Of a stretch of 64,000 nt of DNA, positions 1-12,234 are shown piece after piece. Numbering within the stretch: the first letter of the stretch is position 1; each line of letters starts with the position of its first letter. Under the pieces are notes generated by a model. The model worked only from the letters and a program-made list of their open reading frames with translations. It was not told the origin of the DNA and ran no database searches. The translations under genes were made by a program, and so were the position numbers. This DNA comes from Balaenoptera acutorostrata (lineage: Eukaryota; Chordata; Mammalia; Artiodactyla; Balaenopteridae): NCBI RefSeq assembly GCF_949987535.1, contig NC_080082.1, positions 45,872,374-45,936,373 of the forward strand, in the 5' to 3' direction.

Positions 1-1324
1 TCCTGTTTCAGGAGCTGTTCGGGAGCTCCATTCTCCCAAGCAAGCCGCTGGAGAGCGGGAAATTCTCAGCTAATTAAATGTCTCGAGAACACCCCCTCCC
101 TGTGACCAACATCACATTTGAAACAAGCAGGCATCATGCGAAGGCTCCCCGGCAGCAGGTGAGATCCAAGGGCAGCTGCCCAGGCTGCAGGGCCTCCAGA
201 GGGCACAGAGCCTGCCTTCCCCTGCCATCCAGTTTCCAGGTGGGCAGCTTGGGGGCTTGTCACAGAATCTGGAATGTTCATCCGTGCTTAGAAAAAGAAC
301 TGTGATCATCTTCCCGCATGGTCCCCGTCAGTCACTCCCCATCCCCCATCCCATATTCACTCATACTCAGTCACCCCTGGAAACCAGTGAGCTGTGTTGG
401 AGTTTGATATGGCAACAAACAGCCAAAGTCAGCATGTGTGGTTGCTAAGACAAACAATGTGGAATACTTGCATCCAAAGTTTTCTCATGACTGCCCCTGG
501 TTGTGTGATGAAATTAAGGGAAAACCAAAAGGATCTTCTGCTTCCCTGGGCAGTGGCCATCTCGGCCTCCCGTTCCTCTAACTGGGGATGGTCGCTGCTG
601 TAACTGGTCACCATGCTGTTGCTGCACTGACTGTGCTTGGTTTTCCCTGTGTGAGGACCAGGAGCCCAGCCTCTGCCTCCAAGTGAAAGGCCAAACCTGG
701 CTCTGGCGGATTTGAGAGCCGGCCTCCGTGCAGGCCCTGCTGAGCTTGGAGCAGGCTCTTGGAGCGCCGACATTTTTATCCCTGAGCAGAATTCAGGGGT
801 AAAATCTCATGTATTTTTTTTTTTTTTTAACTGTTGAATGCTGGTTAGAGGCAGGGTCTTCCTGCTGCCAAACTCCTCAAGTCATCCTTTTGCAGCATGA
901 ACAAGTGAAGGGTTCCTCCACTCCTGCAAATGAGCTCTGTACATCCAGGGAGTCAGAAGGATTCACACGGGGCACTCAGATTGTCAGCTGTCAGTGCTCA
1001 GTAGCTGGTTAAGTAAATCTCACTTGAATTAAAATTTCTGCTTTTTCTCCCTTTTACAAGATGGAGTAAAACAATCATTTCCTGGGTCACATATAGTTAG
1101 ATTTTGGATGCTCAGTGACAGAGTGCATGGAAAGAGCCAGCTGATGGCAAGAGGTTCCCGCTGTCTTATACATCTTCTCAGAGGGTTCTGCTCAATCCTG
1201 TTTGTGAATATGGACACTCAAAGAAAACAGCACCCAGGTGTTGCCACATGCAAGAGGAATGCCACGCCAACCTCGGGGCACACAGCTAGGCAAGGGGAGC
1301 TGGCAGCCAGGGGGTGGTGACGGG

Positions 1325-1535
1325 CTGGAGAAACTAGGGTGAAACCAGCCCTCACCCAAAAAGAGTTTGCAGTCTACTCGGGGAAATGAAACAATAGTAT
1401 AAATATAAATATAAAACAGATGGATATCTGAGACAGTGAATGATAAAGTCAAAATAAATGGTGGGAAGGAAGTGAGGTCAGGGAGGTCCTGAGGAGCAGG
1501 GTGGGATTGACTGGGTCTTGAAAAATGGGGAGGCT
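1325..1535 (-). repeat. L2 LINE 3' fragment
   Basis: Reads like the reverse complement of the L2 3' end: a degenerate 'agtttgcagtctactcggggaaa' segment, then 'gtcagggaggtcctgaggag' and 'gactgggtcttgaaaaatgg', in the order seen in inverted L2 copies. Diverged; boundaries approximate. Confidence 0.5.
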
Positions 1536-2974
1536 TTGAGGCAAAAACTAGTGTTTTACAGCTTCATCCAAGGGAGGCATCTAGCAAGGATTTCCACTTT
1601 CCTTTGGTGTCCTTTTCTCTTCCACCTTCACTCATGTCTGAAAGTATTTGGAAGGGCTCAGAAACAAGGCAAGTCCTCTTAGCTGCAACAAGTCATGATG
1701 TTCTGGAGACATACCCTGGGGTTCCTCTCCAGTCTGTCCTCGGTATTACTGTAAGGGACAATTGCCTGGTCTTCTGAATTGGGAACTACTTAAAATAAAA
1801 TGACTGTGTTTTATATGATGAATTTAATTCTTTTCTAATGAATTTTATCAGACTGCTCTTCTGAGCACATATTGTGATACGGCAGTGCTGGACTATTTTC
1901 TAACATAAGAAAATAAATTAATTTAGGATTTTTAATCACACTAAAACAATATTAAAATTCTGGCGTGCTTTTCGCTAGCGCTTCGCTGGAGCACACTTCT
2001 CTGTTGCGGTAACAGCCCAGCCAGGAAATGCACTGTGGTCTGTCCCCGGATGCCCGGTGCACCATCGCTCGTGGAATTGGTGGCAGTGGGTCTTGTTGTG
2101 TGTGCACGGGAACAGTAAGCTAGCTCCTCTGTGACACACTCTCCAGAGTCAGGAGGTGTCATGCCATCTCAGCAGGGACGCAACCACACATCTGCTCTCT
2201 GGTCTGTGACATGGCCCCTCTGGTCTGTCCCTCGACAGCGATGCCTGTCATCTTGTTACAAGGCTCCACAGAAAGTCTGACATGGCAGAGGTGACACGGG
2301 GCTACCGAGCCAGGCTCATTAGATGCCCTGCACTTGGTGGCCTCAGTCTGATTCCTTACTCAAGGGAGCCTGCCTGCTTTAGATGGGATCTGCTTGAACC
2401 ACGAAAATTGCAGGAGAGACGTGAGGGGTGGGCACACGGTCTGACTGGAAAGCGAGAAGCTACTTTGAAGGCTTTCCTTTCCCTTAGCTCGTCTGCTTTG
2501 CAAAGCCTCCCTCTCCTGGAGTTAATTCACAGTTCGTCTGTGGCTGGCCCTGACGCAGTGTAGGGAAATATTTCATCTTAGGTACCATACAGATGGTGGC
2601 GATGCTAGTGTTAAAAACGCAGAAAGAATATTCAAAACATGCTCGTGAGTTCTCTGAGTGGCATGTTTCGGCCGTACTTGGCAGACTGGACTGTTAAATC
2701 CAGGAATGCCCTAGAAAGTAGAAAGCATATAAATAACAGAATGGTCAAGAGCTAGTGACTGGTGCCTGATGGGTTCCAACTGGGATGCGATGCCAAGGAA
2801 GCCACTGAACCTCATCGAGCTTCCGTCTTCTTCTCTGTATGAGGAGGATGGGAATAGAACCTACCCCAAAGGGCTCATCACTCTACAGAATTTCAGCGTC
2901 CAGAGGCAACAAGTTTCCAGCGATACGAGAAGGCAGCAATGTCCAAGAGGGGCCGTGTCTTGAGTAGACCCCTC
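1536..2974. other. Repeat-poor intronic sequence without recognised genes
   Basis: AT-rich at 1780-1960, then mixed composition with no motif-bearing frame. I recognise no interspersed repeat or RNA gene. A 93-codon open frame at 2282-2563 has no family signature. Confidence 0.4.
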
Positions 2975-4115
2975 TGCTAAAGCCACTGCCCTCCTGGCTT
3001 CTGTGAGACTCTTCACTCTGGATCTTCTTCTCCTTCACTGCTTCCCCTTCTTGGTCTTTTTTGCTGACTCCTTCTCCTCTGTTTGCCCTCCTTGGGCTCC
3101 TTGTGGCAGTCCTCGCTCTTCTTCCTTCTGCAGTCTCTTCCTGGGAGATCCCATCCTTATGTATAAATTCTACCACTTGTCTACTGGTAGCTCTCAGACC
3201 CAAACCTTCAGCCCACTTCTCTCCTCCAGAATTTCTACTCTAATTTTCTATGGAACTTCTGCATTTGGACGTCTCAGAACATCAAACCTAGGAGTTAACC
3301 TTGACTTGTCGCTTTCCTCAGTATTCTCGTCCAATCCACCAGAAAGCCCTGTCAATTCTAGCTCCAAAATAAATCTAGAATATCTCTTTACTCCATCTTC
3401 ACCCTTTCACTGTGGGTGACCATCATCTCTTAACTAGACCTTCCTCCAAACCATTTTATACTCTTAAGCTAGAGTGAGCTTCTAAAGACATAAATTCTTT
3501 TAACACTTTTCGGTGGCTTTCCATTCTCTTTTAATTAAAACTCAAGGCCCCTTAGCTACAAAGCCCAAATGATCAGGTCCCTACCCAACCTGCAACCTCA
3601 ACTCTCAGGCTCTGCTCCAACTGCATGGATCTTCTCTCTGATCACTAAACACTTCTGGCTCTCTGATACCTCAGGGTCTTTGAGTACGCAGTTCTCGCTG
3701 CCTGGAATGAATGACAACCTTTCCCTTCACATACACACACACACGCACACACACACACACACACACAGAGACATACCTGGCTTTACATGACCAACTCCTT
3801 CTCATTCATTAGGTCTCACTTGAAACATCATACTCTCAAAGAGGCAATTTCTGACCATCCACTCAACAATGGCTCATCACTCTATTACTCCCTCTCTCAG
3901 TCCCTCACTTACTTCTTAGCAGTTATTTTAAAATGTGGGTGTTCAGTATTTTCCATCATTTTCTTGGTCTAATTCTCCCACCAAACTGAGAAACTCCAAG
4001 CTGTCAGAGACCTTGTCTGTTCTGCTCATGCTTTTGTCCTTCTGGGTACCACCATGTTCAACCCACAGAAGAGGTTCAATAAGTATTTCTTGAATGAGGG
4101 AATGAAAAAATATAT
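2975..4115 (+). repeat. Long L2 LINE 3' segment (about 1.1 kb)
   Basis: Matches the L2 3' end block by block in sense orientation: 'ctgggagatcccatcc', 'aacctaggagttaaccttga', 'ccaaaataaatctagaatat', 'ctggaatgaatgac', 'tctcacttgaaac', and the terminal 'caataagtatttcttgaatg'. It includes the end of the reverse-transcriptase frame region, badly decayed, and the 3' UTR. It is interrupted by a CA microsatellite at 3733-3767. This is one of the longer ancient repeats in the window. Confidence 0.75.
3733..3767. repeat. (CA)n microsatellite inside the L2 copy
   Basis: A nearly pure CA dinucleotide run with one G interruption, grown inside the L2 3' region. Likely length-polymorphic. Confidence 0.9.
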
Positions 4116-6019
4116 ACAGATATATAAAATAAAAAGTACTTAAGGAAGCATCAGTTTTCACGCAAATCTGTTTCTTGTGTCCAGACAGTCATTTCTTAGA
4201 TGTGCCCATTAGGGATGTCAAAGCCTTGGTTCAGGGGAATCTAACCTTACCAATTGCATGGGGATTTTTCAGAGATTCTTTACAGTTAATAAGATCCTCT
4301 GAGCTCCTGGGCAAAGCCGGAAGTGATGCATGCAAGTGCGGCCTCCAGAATGAGTATCTGGAACAAACTTTTTGAAGAGTAGACTCAGACTCTGTCCCTG
4401 ACACCCCTCCCCAATTTGACACGGTGGGATGTATGTGTGTATGTGTGTGTATGTGTCCGTGAGCATGGATGGTGATCCTCTTTGACAGATTATTGGTGAT
4501 TTCAAAATCCATCTCTACCTCCTTTGAAAAAAGCCGTAGATGACAAATCTAAGGGATTTGTTAACAAATGGTAGTGACAGACGTGATCACTCCACTTCTC
4601 AGTGGAGATAAGATTATTGGCTTTTTGTCTCTGGGTACCCATAGATCTGGTTACTTTTGAAGAGAAACTAGGAGAAGGAAGACCCACATGATACTGATAA
4701 TTCAAGAGCCAGTGGATAGAATGCAGATGTAATCCCATCACCCAAACTTCCCTTGCAAAAATGACTGTATTTTGGAGCTTGCGTATTTCTGAGAGGCCTT
4801 GTTTGACTAGTTTACCTGATAGTTGGCACAAAGAAGCTGTTTCTAATGTTGGGAAATCATTCAACGTTGGCAATCCTGGATCATACGGATTTTTCTCCAT
4901 CCTGCCATCTCCTTGCGTAGTAGTAAAAATATATGTATCCTTGCACCTTGGGGACTCTGATGTTAAAATATATAAATGAAAGAAATTGACTTTGGGCCTA
5001 AAAATAAATACATAATGCAGAAATAGCTGATAAACGAATAAATATCTATCACCATTATATTTCAAGATTTCCCAAAGACATCTGAAGACCACTTAATTGT
5101 TACTGTGTAATCAATTATTCAATTAACCTTCTCATTGAATATATTTTTGATACAACTTTTTGAAGCTTCAGCTTTAAAAGGTTCCTATCGATTGAAAGTT
5201 TCAAGGCCATATGGCCTGAATATTGGATTTGTGCCGTCATGATTGACAGTGGAGGCTGGTCATCATATGCAAATATTTCAGATGGTGTGAGTTTCAATGA
5301 TGAGGCTACAATGGTGTTGTTCCTTTTGTAGATAAATATATTTATGTGCATGTGAGTATATATATATGTATGTAGACATACACAAAATCTCTGCCTCTTG
5401 CGTGCACTTCCCTGGTCCTGTGCATACACACACAGCACCTGCTTCATCTAGTACAAATGCTGACCAAATACAGGCCCCCCTCCAGACGTGAGCCCAGTGT
5501 TCCGAAGAGTAACTGCATCATCTCGGAGGCCACCCGGTGATTCAGTGATTCGAATTTTGGAGGTCTTCTATTTAAACAAGATAAGAGACTAGCAATGCTC
5601 TCGAATGCAAAAATTAAATTGCATGAGGCTTAAACTTGCAAGTTGAAAAAAATTATTTCCATTCAAAGGAAATCTTTTCTGCTCTGTTTTGTCTCTTTTA
5701 TTTTTTCTAGGATCTTCTTAGGTAACCTTAGGTTTGTAAGAGCCTGCACTGACTACTTCTCTTAATTTCTTCTATCTCCCGACGATAGTTTCATGTGTGT
5801 GTGGAACTGAACAGTAGTCATGATAATCTTGTGTGATACGTCAGTAGATGCACAGCAGTGTTCAAGAAATCTTTGTGCTGTGTCGCTCGGGCAAAGGCTG
5901 AAGCTGGTGTGGTGGGTTCTGAACCCATCCCTGGAAATACGGAGTCCTGTACACAATTGTGGCACAAATGATTTTCAAGATTTCTGGAGGCCAAGGAAGA
6001 AACATATGTGTTAAATAGA
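4116..6019. other. Intronic sequence, mostly unique, with TG- and AT-rich simple stretches
   Basis: Contains an imperfect TG/TA-rich run at 4429-4458 and a short TA run near 5357-5371. The minus-strand 196-codon frame (4502-5092) has no recognisable domain and biased hydrophobic composition from AT-rich DNA. I do not call it a gene. Confidence 0.4.
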
Positions 6020-6485
6020 TATAAAATGTGCAACCCCTTTACCCAGAAATTCCACTTCTAGGCATTCATCCAAAGAAAATTACCTGATGTGTGGGGAAAG
6101 ATTTTTCTATAGACATAATAATTGTCACATCCCTTAGAATGGGGGAAACTTAGAAAACAACCCACATGCCCACGAAGAGGGATAAAGTTAAATAAATTAG
6201 GTGCCTCCACAGGAAGGGAACACCATGTAGCCATAAAATTATATTGCAGAGGAATAATTAATGACATGGAGAAATATCGACAGTACCTATAACATTTAGT
6301 GAAAAGCTGTATTTGAACCATAAATTTTGTAAAAACATATATAGTTCTGCATAGAAAGAAAAAAAAAAAAAAGATGGGATAAATTTACATTTGGAATGCC
6401 CAGGGGTCATTTCTAGGTATTGAGATGATGGGAGATCATTATTCATTCTGTATTTAAGCTTTTCTTTATTTTCCACATCTTCTAT
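6020..6485 (+). repeat. Old LINE-1/HAL1 3' end
   Basis: Sense-strand landmarks of L1M/HAL1 3' ends occur in order: 'cccctttacccagaaattcc', 'acttctaggcattcatccaa', a 'gttaaataaattaggt' segment, 'caccatgtagccataaaatt', an A-rich stretch at 6356-6374, and 'tttctttattttccacatct'. Diverged, so ancient. Confidence 0.7.
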
Positions 6486-6489
6486 ATAT

Positions 6490-8440
6490 TTTACTAACGA
6501 ACCCCTGAAGATCTTGAAATTAGCATAGCTTAATAGCTCAGAGCTTAAATTATTTGATTCACCAAACTTTCATGAAAATGGTTTGTGATTGTGGAGTCTC
6601 TCCCAACCCCATCTTGGGCCCCTGTTTCAGTGCTCCCCGCCCCCCGGCCCCCATTTCACAGCATCTCTCTGGAAGCCACAGTGCTGAACTGTGGGTGCTG
6701 AGATGGGCCCCCCAGAACACAGTCATAATCAAGATATTAGCAAAGAGTTTCTGTCCTGAAAAATACCATAAACAGGCTGGGTTTGACCTCCTTAATGCAG
6801 GAGCACTTTAGTAATCTGCGCCTAATGATTTTTTACATTAAGCCCCAGCTTGTGTTGGGCCCTTGTGAGGCGCAGTAATTTAAGAACAGTCATTTTGCAC
6901 ATTCCGATCCCATTATGTTACATTGTTACTGAATAAAGACTGGTATTATGTTGCTCCCATAAAGGGCAGAAGTGGCCTGAATTTTATCTGCTGAACGAAT
7001 CAATCTGGATTATGTCAGCTGAAAAGAATTGCGGACTGCAGACTCTCCCGCAGATGGGGGGATAGGATTTTTTCTTTTTTTTTTTTTTAATGTATCTGTT
7101 AGTTCTGAATACATGAGCTAAGATAATACCTTGTGGTGACTGAAAAGTAGTTTTTCTCTCTTATTTTTCAGTGAGGAGTGTACCAATTATCATTTCAACA
7201 TAACGTATTAGGAGATCAATTGGGGACTGAAAGCCATTTCCCCATGTTAATACTCTGCTGTATTTAAGCTGCCCTGACGGCCTGTCGGGGCTGTGGGAAA
7301 AAGATTGAGCAAATAATGAGGAAAGAGCTTAGAAAAAAGGCAGAGGGTGGGGCTTGGCAAGGGATGTGAACTATTCATCAACAACTCAACAAGGATGGTG
7401 GAAATAATAAGTTCCCCTTAAAGAAAAAGGGGAAAGTTTTTTTTTTTTTTTAAGAAATAGTTTCCCCTGGGGGGCAGGGGGTGGGTGGTGAGGGGAAGAA
7501 AAACACATTTAACCCTAACTTTGTCCTCCTTCTCCATGAACTGATTTTAAACTTCCTGAAATCAGCCAGTGCTTCCCTTTGAAATGGATAGCGCACATTT
7601 AAACAGGGTGCATTCTTTAGCAATCAGTTTAAGAAAACAGTGTCTAATTTCCTGTCCGTTTGTGCAAATTTCTTAGCATGTGGTAGTGTCATTTAATATC
7701 GAAGTACAGTAATGCTCTGCTTTAACTTAGGAAAATGCAGACAAATCCTTTGCGTGAAATGATTTGTGTGATCTTTGAACTGACCATGAATAAAATCAAG
7801 CTCTTACTATGCGCCCTTATTTATATGGTAGAGAAAACCTTTGAAACCTGAAACTCTTCAGGATATGGTATATGTATCCAGTAAATTGCTTAAAATAATA
7901 TAACTCTGTTGCATTTTATAAGTTTCCCCACACTCCTCTAGCCACCATTATGTAACCCCTTCCAAATATTTACCTTAGAAATGAATAGGCTTTTCTAATA
8001 TTGTTGTGCTCAGAGTTGCTAAATTTCCATTCAGCAGACCTAATTCCACCATCTGCAAAGTTCCAGATTTTATAATACTTATAAGCTGTTTCTAATCTAT
8101 TTTTACTGCCTTGTTCTGTCCTGAAATGTCAAAGAGTGCAGAATAGGTCTTGGAATTAACATGACAGTTAAGAAACTTGGCAAGGTTTTACAGCAGATTG
8201 TGGCATTAACAAAATATAAAGGAGAACGGTGAAATTAACATTAATGTATGCTTGCAGACACTATAAAAATCTATATGTCCATGATCAGGGAATTAAAAAA
8301 TAGGCATGTTTTTAGGATGATGCTATTAAAGGCAGATCTTTACTATGAAAAGAAATTTCCATATGAAAAGCAACTTACTAAAAGTAATGCCGTAATCCCC
8401 TCTCTGGAATGAACAACAGGTTTATGGTCCTAGGTCAAGT
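6490..8440. other. Repeat-free AT-rich block, candidate conserved non-coding cluster
   Basis: About 1.9 kb with no recognised interspersed repeat, in a region otherwise seeded with them. It is rich in homeodomain- and SOX-like words such as TTAAT, 'ctggattatgtcagctg' near 7000 (OTX-like GGATTA plus E-box-like CAGCTG) and 'acattgttac' near 6922. Poly-T runs sit near 7070-7090 and 7437-7451. Such blocks beside developmental regulators are often enhancers; the function is inferred and conservation was not measured. Confidence 0.4.
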
Positions 8441-8686
8441 AGGCATATGGCTGTCTCCGGTTGCCAATTTTTTTTTTTTTGGGGGGCTTCTTTAATCTGC
8501 GATAAAACTGCTTTGAAAGCACTAATAGCATTTTTTCACAGCTGTGAAGGAGATCATATGATGGATGTACCTAGAAGGGAGATCGTTTGTTTAGATTCAC
8601 AGATTGAAAAAATAAATCACTTAAGGCCCACTTTTAATTTCATCATGGGAAGGTTTCAAACAGTGCTATCTGGAGGAATTCCTATC

Positions 8687-8735
8687 TTCTCTCTCTCAAT
8701 CTCTCTCTCTCTTTCTCTTTCTCTCTCTTTTTCTG
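8687..8735. repeat. (TC)n polypyrimidine tract
   Basis: An almost uninterrupted pyrimidine run of CT and CTT units on the + strand, capable of triplex (H-DNA) structure. It lies just after the repeat-free block. Confidence 0.85.
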
Positions 8736-8904
8736 CTGCTGCCAGAATCTGCCTGTTCTGGTTGTCCCTTGGTGATTGTAGTTGTATGCACTGTAATAAA
8801 TTTGACCTTGGGCTGCTGTTGTAGGAACACTCTGTGTTTCAGGAACATGGAGTCTTGGTGTTTGAATTGTGCCAGAATGCTTCCGAGGACAGGGTGAATG
8901 TGCG

Positions 8905-9095
8905 GCCTCTGATCCCATCACTGGGCCCAGACCCTGGCCTCACTCTTCTGTCTGTGTGATCTCAGGCCAGCTGCTTAACTTCTCTGAGCCTCAGATTCTT
9001 CATCCAAAAATGGGGGAAATAAGAACACCTGTTTCCATGGGTAGTTGTCTTAGAACAGCATGTATGTATGTAAAGTCCCTGCCACATAGTAACTG
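8905..9095 (+). repeat. MIR SINE
   Basis: Shows the MIR core and 3' part in sense: 'ctgtgtgatctcaggccagc', 'ttctctgagcctcagattct', 'catccaaaaatgggggaaat', and 'ctgccacatagtaactg'. Boundaries approximate. Confidence 0.65.
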
Positions 9096-9099
9096 TGAT

Positions 9100-10590
9100 T
9101 TATGCAGTTGTTTTTATTTGTTTTTGTTTTTAATCCAAGAGTGGGAAAACTCAGTGAGGGTGTTGGGTGGGGGAGAAAATCCGGGCCTTTGAACACGCTC
9201 TGCTCCCTGTGAAGTCGGTGCAGCTGGCATCAAAGAGTGCGTTCTGCTATAAAAATCTCTGATCCTATGTGCCCTCTGGACACCTCCCAGCTGGGAGTGC
9301 TGAGCCCCGGGCTGCCGGCCCAGTCTTAGGCCCAGCAGCGCTTCCCTTAACCACTCCGGGATCCGCTTATCCACCTGTAAACAGGGCAGAAGAGTGCCTC
9401 CTGGGGGTGTTGGGAGAGCAAAGCCAGTTAATCAACAGGATATGTTTTTTTGGATCTAAAAAAACATATCAAATTTTTTAAAAGGAGAAAGTTTAAAGAA
9501 CAGTAAGTAATGCAGTGTTTTCTGAGCGGTTTTAGGAGACTTTGCCCCGCTGCTCTGTGCAGGCTGTGGGGCAGGTCCTGGGAGGAGTAACTCAGCCCAG
9601 CCTTGAGATGCACGGTCCTGTGGGGGAGGAGCGCCATTGCTGCCCACCCGCCCCTGCCTGCCTGGGCTTGGGGTTCTCCAGGGCGGTGGGACAGGGCTCC
9701 TGGAGGAGATCCTAGCTGTCCAAAGGCCGTGTGCCTGGCCCAGGAAGGGTAAACTCTGGATCTCACCTGGAGGCTTGTTCTTCTGCTGGAGCATTGACGT
9801 GGCATGCCAGCCCCGAGGGACCAAGCCAGGTGTTCCTCCAGCTAGACAAGGGCACTCCTGCAAAGCAGGGGAGGGATTGGCAGCCACGTGGAGCCCTTTG
9901 GGGCCCTGGTCTCTGGGGGGCTCCTGGGCAGCAGGCAGGTTCACGTGGGGTCAGAGGGCTGAGGGAAAAGGAGAGGTCATCAACTAGAGACAGGCGTGCC
10001 TGTCTGTAAACATGCCACAGACACATGTGTGCATGCGTGCTCACTGGCTCAGTGTCTCCAGGAGACACTGTCCTCGGGCCGTGCCCCTCCCAGAAGCAGG
10101 TGCGGGCCTGCCTCCCTCTCCTCTCGTGGTCCCACTGCTTCTCGTCCTCGATGCCTTGTGTCGCTTGGGCCCTCCTTTTGGGTTCCTTCCCAGATCAGGT
10201 CCTGGCCAGGCTGGGCATCGTTCTCCTACTCTTCTTCCTCCCCACCCTCCTCCTGATCCTTTCCAGGGATGCTGGCAGGCGCTGGCTGCTCTCACCTCCT
10301 TCCACCAGCAGGTGGCGGTCTCTGCTCAGCGATGAGGTTCACAGGCCTGTTTAGGCTAAAATCCAATCTGTTCTGCTCCCTCTGGGCACCAGGCATTCTG
10401 AGCCTTAGCATGGATGTTCCAGGAACAGCCCTGTGTCTTGGGAGGAGCAGAATCCCCAGGAGCCCACACCTGCCTCAGAGCTGGGGCCCAGGGACTAGTT
10501 TTAGTTGCTCTATTTGTTTAAAAACAAACACACTTGCCCACATTTAAAATTCAAGGTATTTAACAGAGCATAACAGACTATCTCTGAAAA
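9100..10590. other. GC-richer intronic sequence without recognised gene
   Basis: Positions 9540-10350 are noticeably G+C rich and carry several overlapping open frames on both strands. That is the usual effect of few stop codons in GC-rich DNA. None shows a domain, and no CpG density of island type is seen. Confidence 0.4.
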
Positions 10591-10725
10591 AGTCAGAAGG
10601 TGTGGTGGCAGCAGACTCATGTCCCCTGGGCCACAAGGCGCAGGCGCTGAGGGCCCTCTGCCCCTCAGGGCAGTCCAGGTGCTCTCAGAGAGACAGCAGT
10701 GAGTGGTCCTGAAGAGACATCTCAG

Positions 10726-10797
10726 TTCCCGGCCCAGGAATTGAACTTTGGTAGCCTGGATGAAAACCAGGAATCCTAGCCGCTAGACCACCAGGGG
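10726..10797 (-). pseudogene. tRNA-Glu(TTC)-like sequence inside the LTR
   Basis: Read on the minus strand, these 72 bases align along their whole length with tRNA-Glu. They have the D-arm word GGTCTAGCGGCTAGGATT, a perfect 5-bp anticodon stem (CCTGG/CCAGG) around loop TTTTCAT with anticodon TTC (10762-10764), and a T-loop TTCAATT. The acceptor stem has mismatches and the T-stem is poorly paired, so it is probably not a working tRNA gene. It sits in sense orientation within the LTR 3' half, so it is not a primer-binding site, which would be antisense and only about 18 bases. Confidence 0.7.
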
Positions 10798-10944
10798 CTA
10801 GAGGCTAGAAGCAAAGTGGCCCTAGGTCTTACCCCCACTGAAAGCAGGAATGTTTCAAGGAGGCAAAAACTGTAAAAACAGGTATAAAGTTCATTATGGA
10901 AGACATAGCACGACGTATGGGAGAGCACACAGAGAAGCAGTCTG

Positions 10945-10950
10945 TTTATT
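10945..10950 (-). terminator. LTR poly(A) signal
   Basis: AATAAA on the minus strand within 'cttaaataaacagactgc', placed between the TATA-like box and the tRNA-like segment, as expected for the LTR R region. Confidence 0.5.
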
Positions 10951-11604
10951 TAAGACAGAAGCAGGGGAGAGATACACACCTAGAGAGAAAGGGTACGGGC
11001 GTCCTCTCTAATGAGGAGGAGCGCAGTTAAGTCAGAAGCGAGGCAGAGATACATACCTGGAGAGGAGTGCAGGCGTCCTGAATGAGGAGCGCAGTAAAGA
11101 CATGAGTTAAATCACTTATATAGGACAGTCCTTCCGGGTCTTTGTTTACCTTTAGCCAATTATCTCGTTTCTTTTTTCACACCTGACTGGTCCTAGGACC
11201 CTCCCCAAGATGCGTGCGCAACTTCTTGCTAAGATGGATCCCACCGCAGAGGCCTGTGGGTGCATGTCGACACATATTATGGGGTGGCGCCCCCTCCTTT
11301 TTTGACCCCCAAAGAGCCTTCCTGCGCATGTGCAGACAGGGAAGTTTTCCTTGACCTCAGGAATGGGCACCTTATCTCTTTACTTCAGCAGAGCTCAGCT
11401 GCTGCCTCTCGCTCTGTCCTTGGAGGGTCTGGGTGAGAACAAAGCTTCAATTGTACTCCACTTGACAAACACCAGCTGTCTGGCCCAGGGGCCCATCTAT
11501 CTCCTACCTCAAGATGGCCCACTTCTGACATGACGGCGGCCTGTCCTGTGAGTCGGGGACCTCATGCCAAGCTACGCTTGTTAGGGCCGTGCAAGATCAT
11601 AACA

Positions 11605-11800
11605 GCAATGACTGTTCATTGGACGCCTGCTGTGTTCCAGGCCTCCTCAGCATCGAGCACTGTCTCCACATTAGTTCATTTACTCCTCGGGCAGGTGTGA
11701 TTATCCCCATTTCATGGAAAGGGAAACTGAGGTTCAGAGGTGCTGTGGCCTGACGCAGTAGCAGAGCAGGGACTTGTGCCCGGGGAACTCCAGGCCGTCG
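11605..11800 (-). repeat. MIR SINE
   Basis: Reverse-complement MIR signature: 'ttggacgcctgctgtgttcc', 'attatccccatttcatggaa', and 'aaactgaggttcagaggtgc', then a degraded core. Confidence 0.65.
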
Positions 11801-12234
11801 GGTGCGGGAGGGGCACCTGGGCTGTGCGAGTGTGCCCTCCCTTCCAGGGGCTCTCCGCTCCTGTTTCCTGGCCCTGTGTCCATCAGTCTAGGAGGCCTTT
11901 TCCCTGCCAAAGCTGCCTGCCAGGGGTGAGGTTGGGGTTTAGGAGACCCCAAGGTGACAAAGTGCCCCCGCAGACCTGAATCAAGGTTAATTGAAGTAAC
12001 TGACAAAGACTGTATTAAAACAATGTCAGAAGACTAGCTTTTCGTTAGTTTTTTTTTTTTTTTTTTGAATAGCAAGAAATAAAATAATCCCAATTTTCAG
12101 GTTCCCAGACTAAATGAATGCCTACCTTCTCCAGAAGCCTGGAGCACGTCAGGTTGTCTTAGTGAAGAGTGGCACATAAACACCTACCAGCCCATTTATG
12201 ACAGTGGTAGTGGTAGCAGATTATCATAGTGAAC

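Larger units (their letters stand above)
10600..11530 (-). mobile_element. Endogenous retrovirus solo LTR (ERV1/BTLTR1-like)
   Basis: On the minus strand the order is that of an LTR: a G-rich enhancer region, a TATA-like TATATAAG (10115 plus 1000: 11115-11122), a transcribed region with two related 'cgcctgcactcctctc'-like segments, then AATAAA (10945-10950) and a GC-rich 3' part. No gag, pol or env frame flanks it, so it looks like a solo LTR left by recombination. Ends are approximate, and I could not find a convincing target-site duplication. Resemblance to ruminant BTLTR1-class LTRs is from recollection. Confidence 0.6.

Noticed and set aside
4502..5092. 196-codon minus-strand open frame
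   Set aside because: No domain or splice context; AT-rich DNA with low-complexity residues; only a chance frame in intronic sequence.
10726..10797. Functional tRNA-Glu gene
   Set aside because: The acceptor stem has mismatches, the T-stem is poorly paired, and it lies inside an LTR with no clear Pol III terminator evaluated; treated as a pseudogene-like part of the LTR.
10600..11530. Complete endogenous retrovirus
   Set aside because: No gag, pol or env remnants or second LTR are seen on either side; only a solo LTR is supported.
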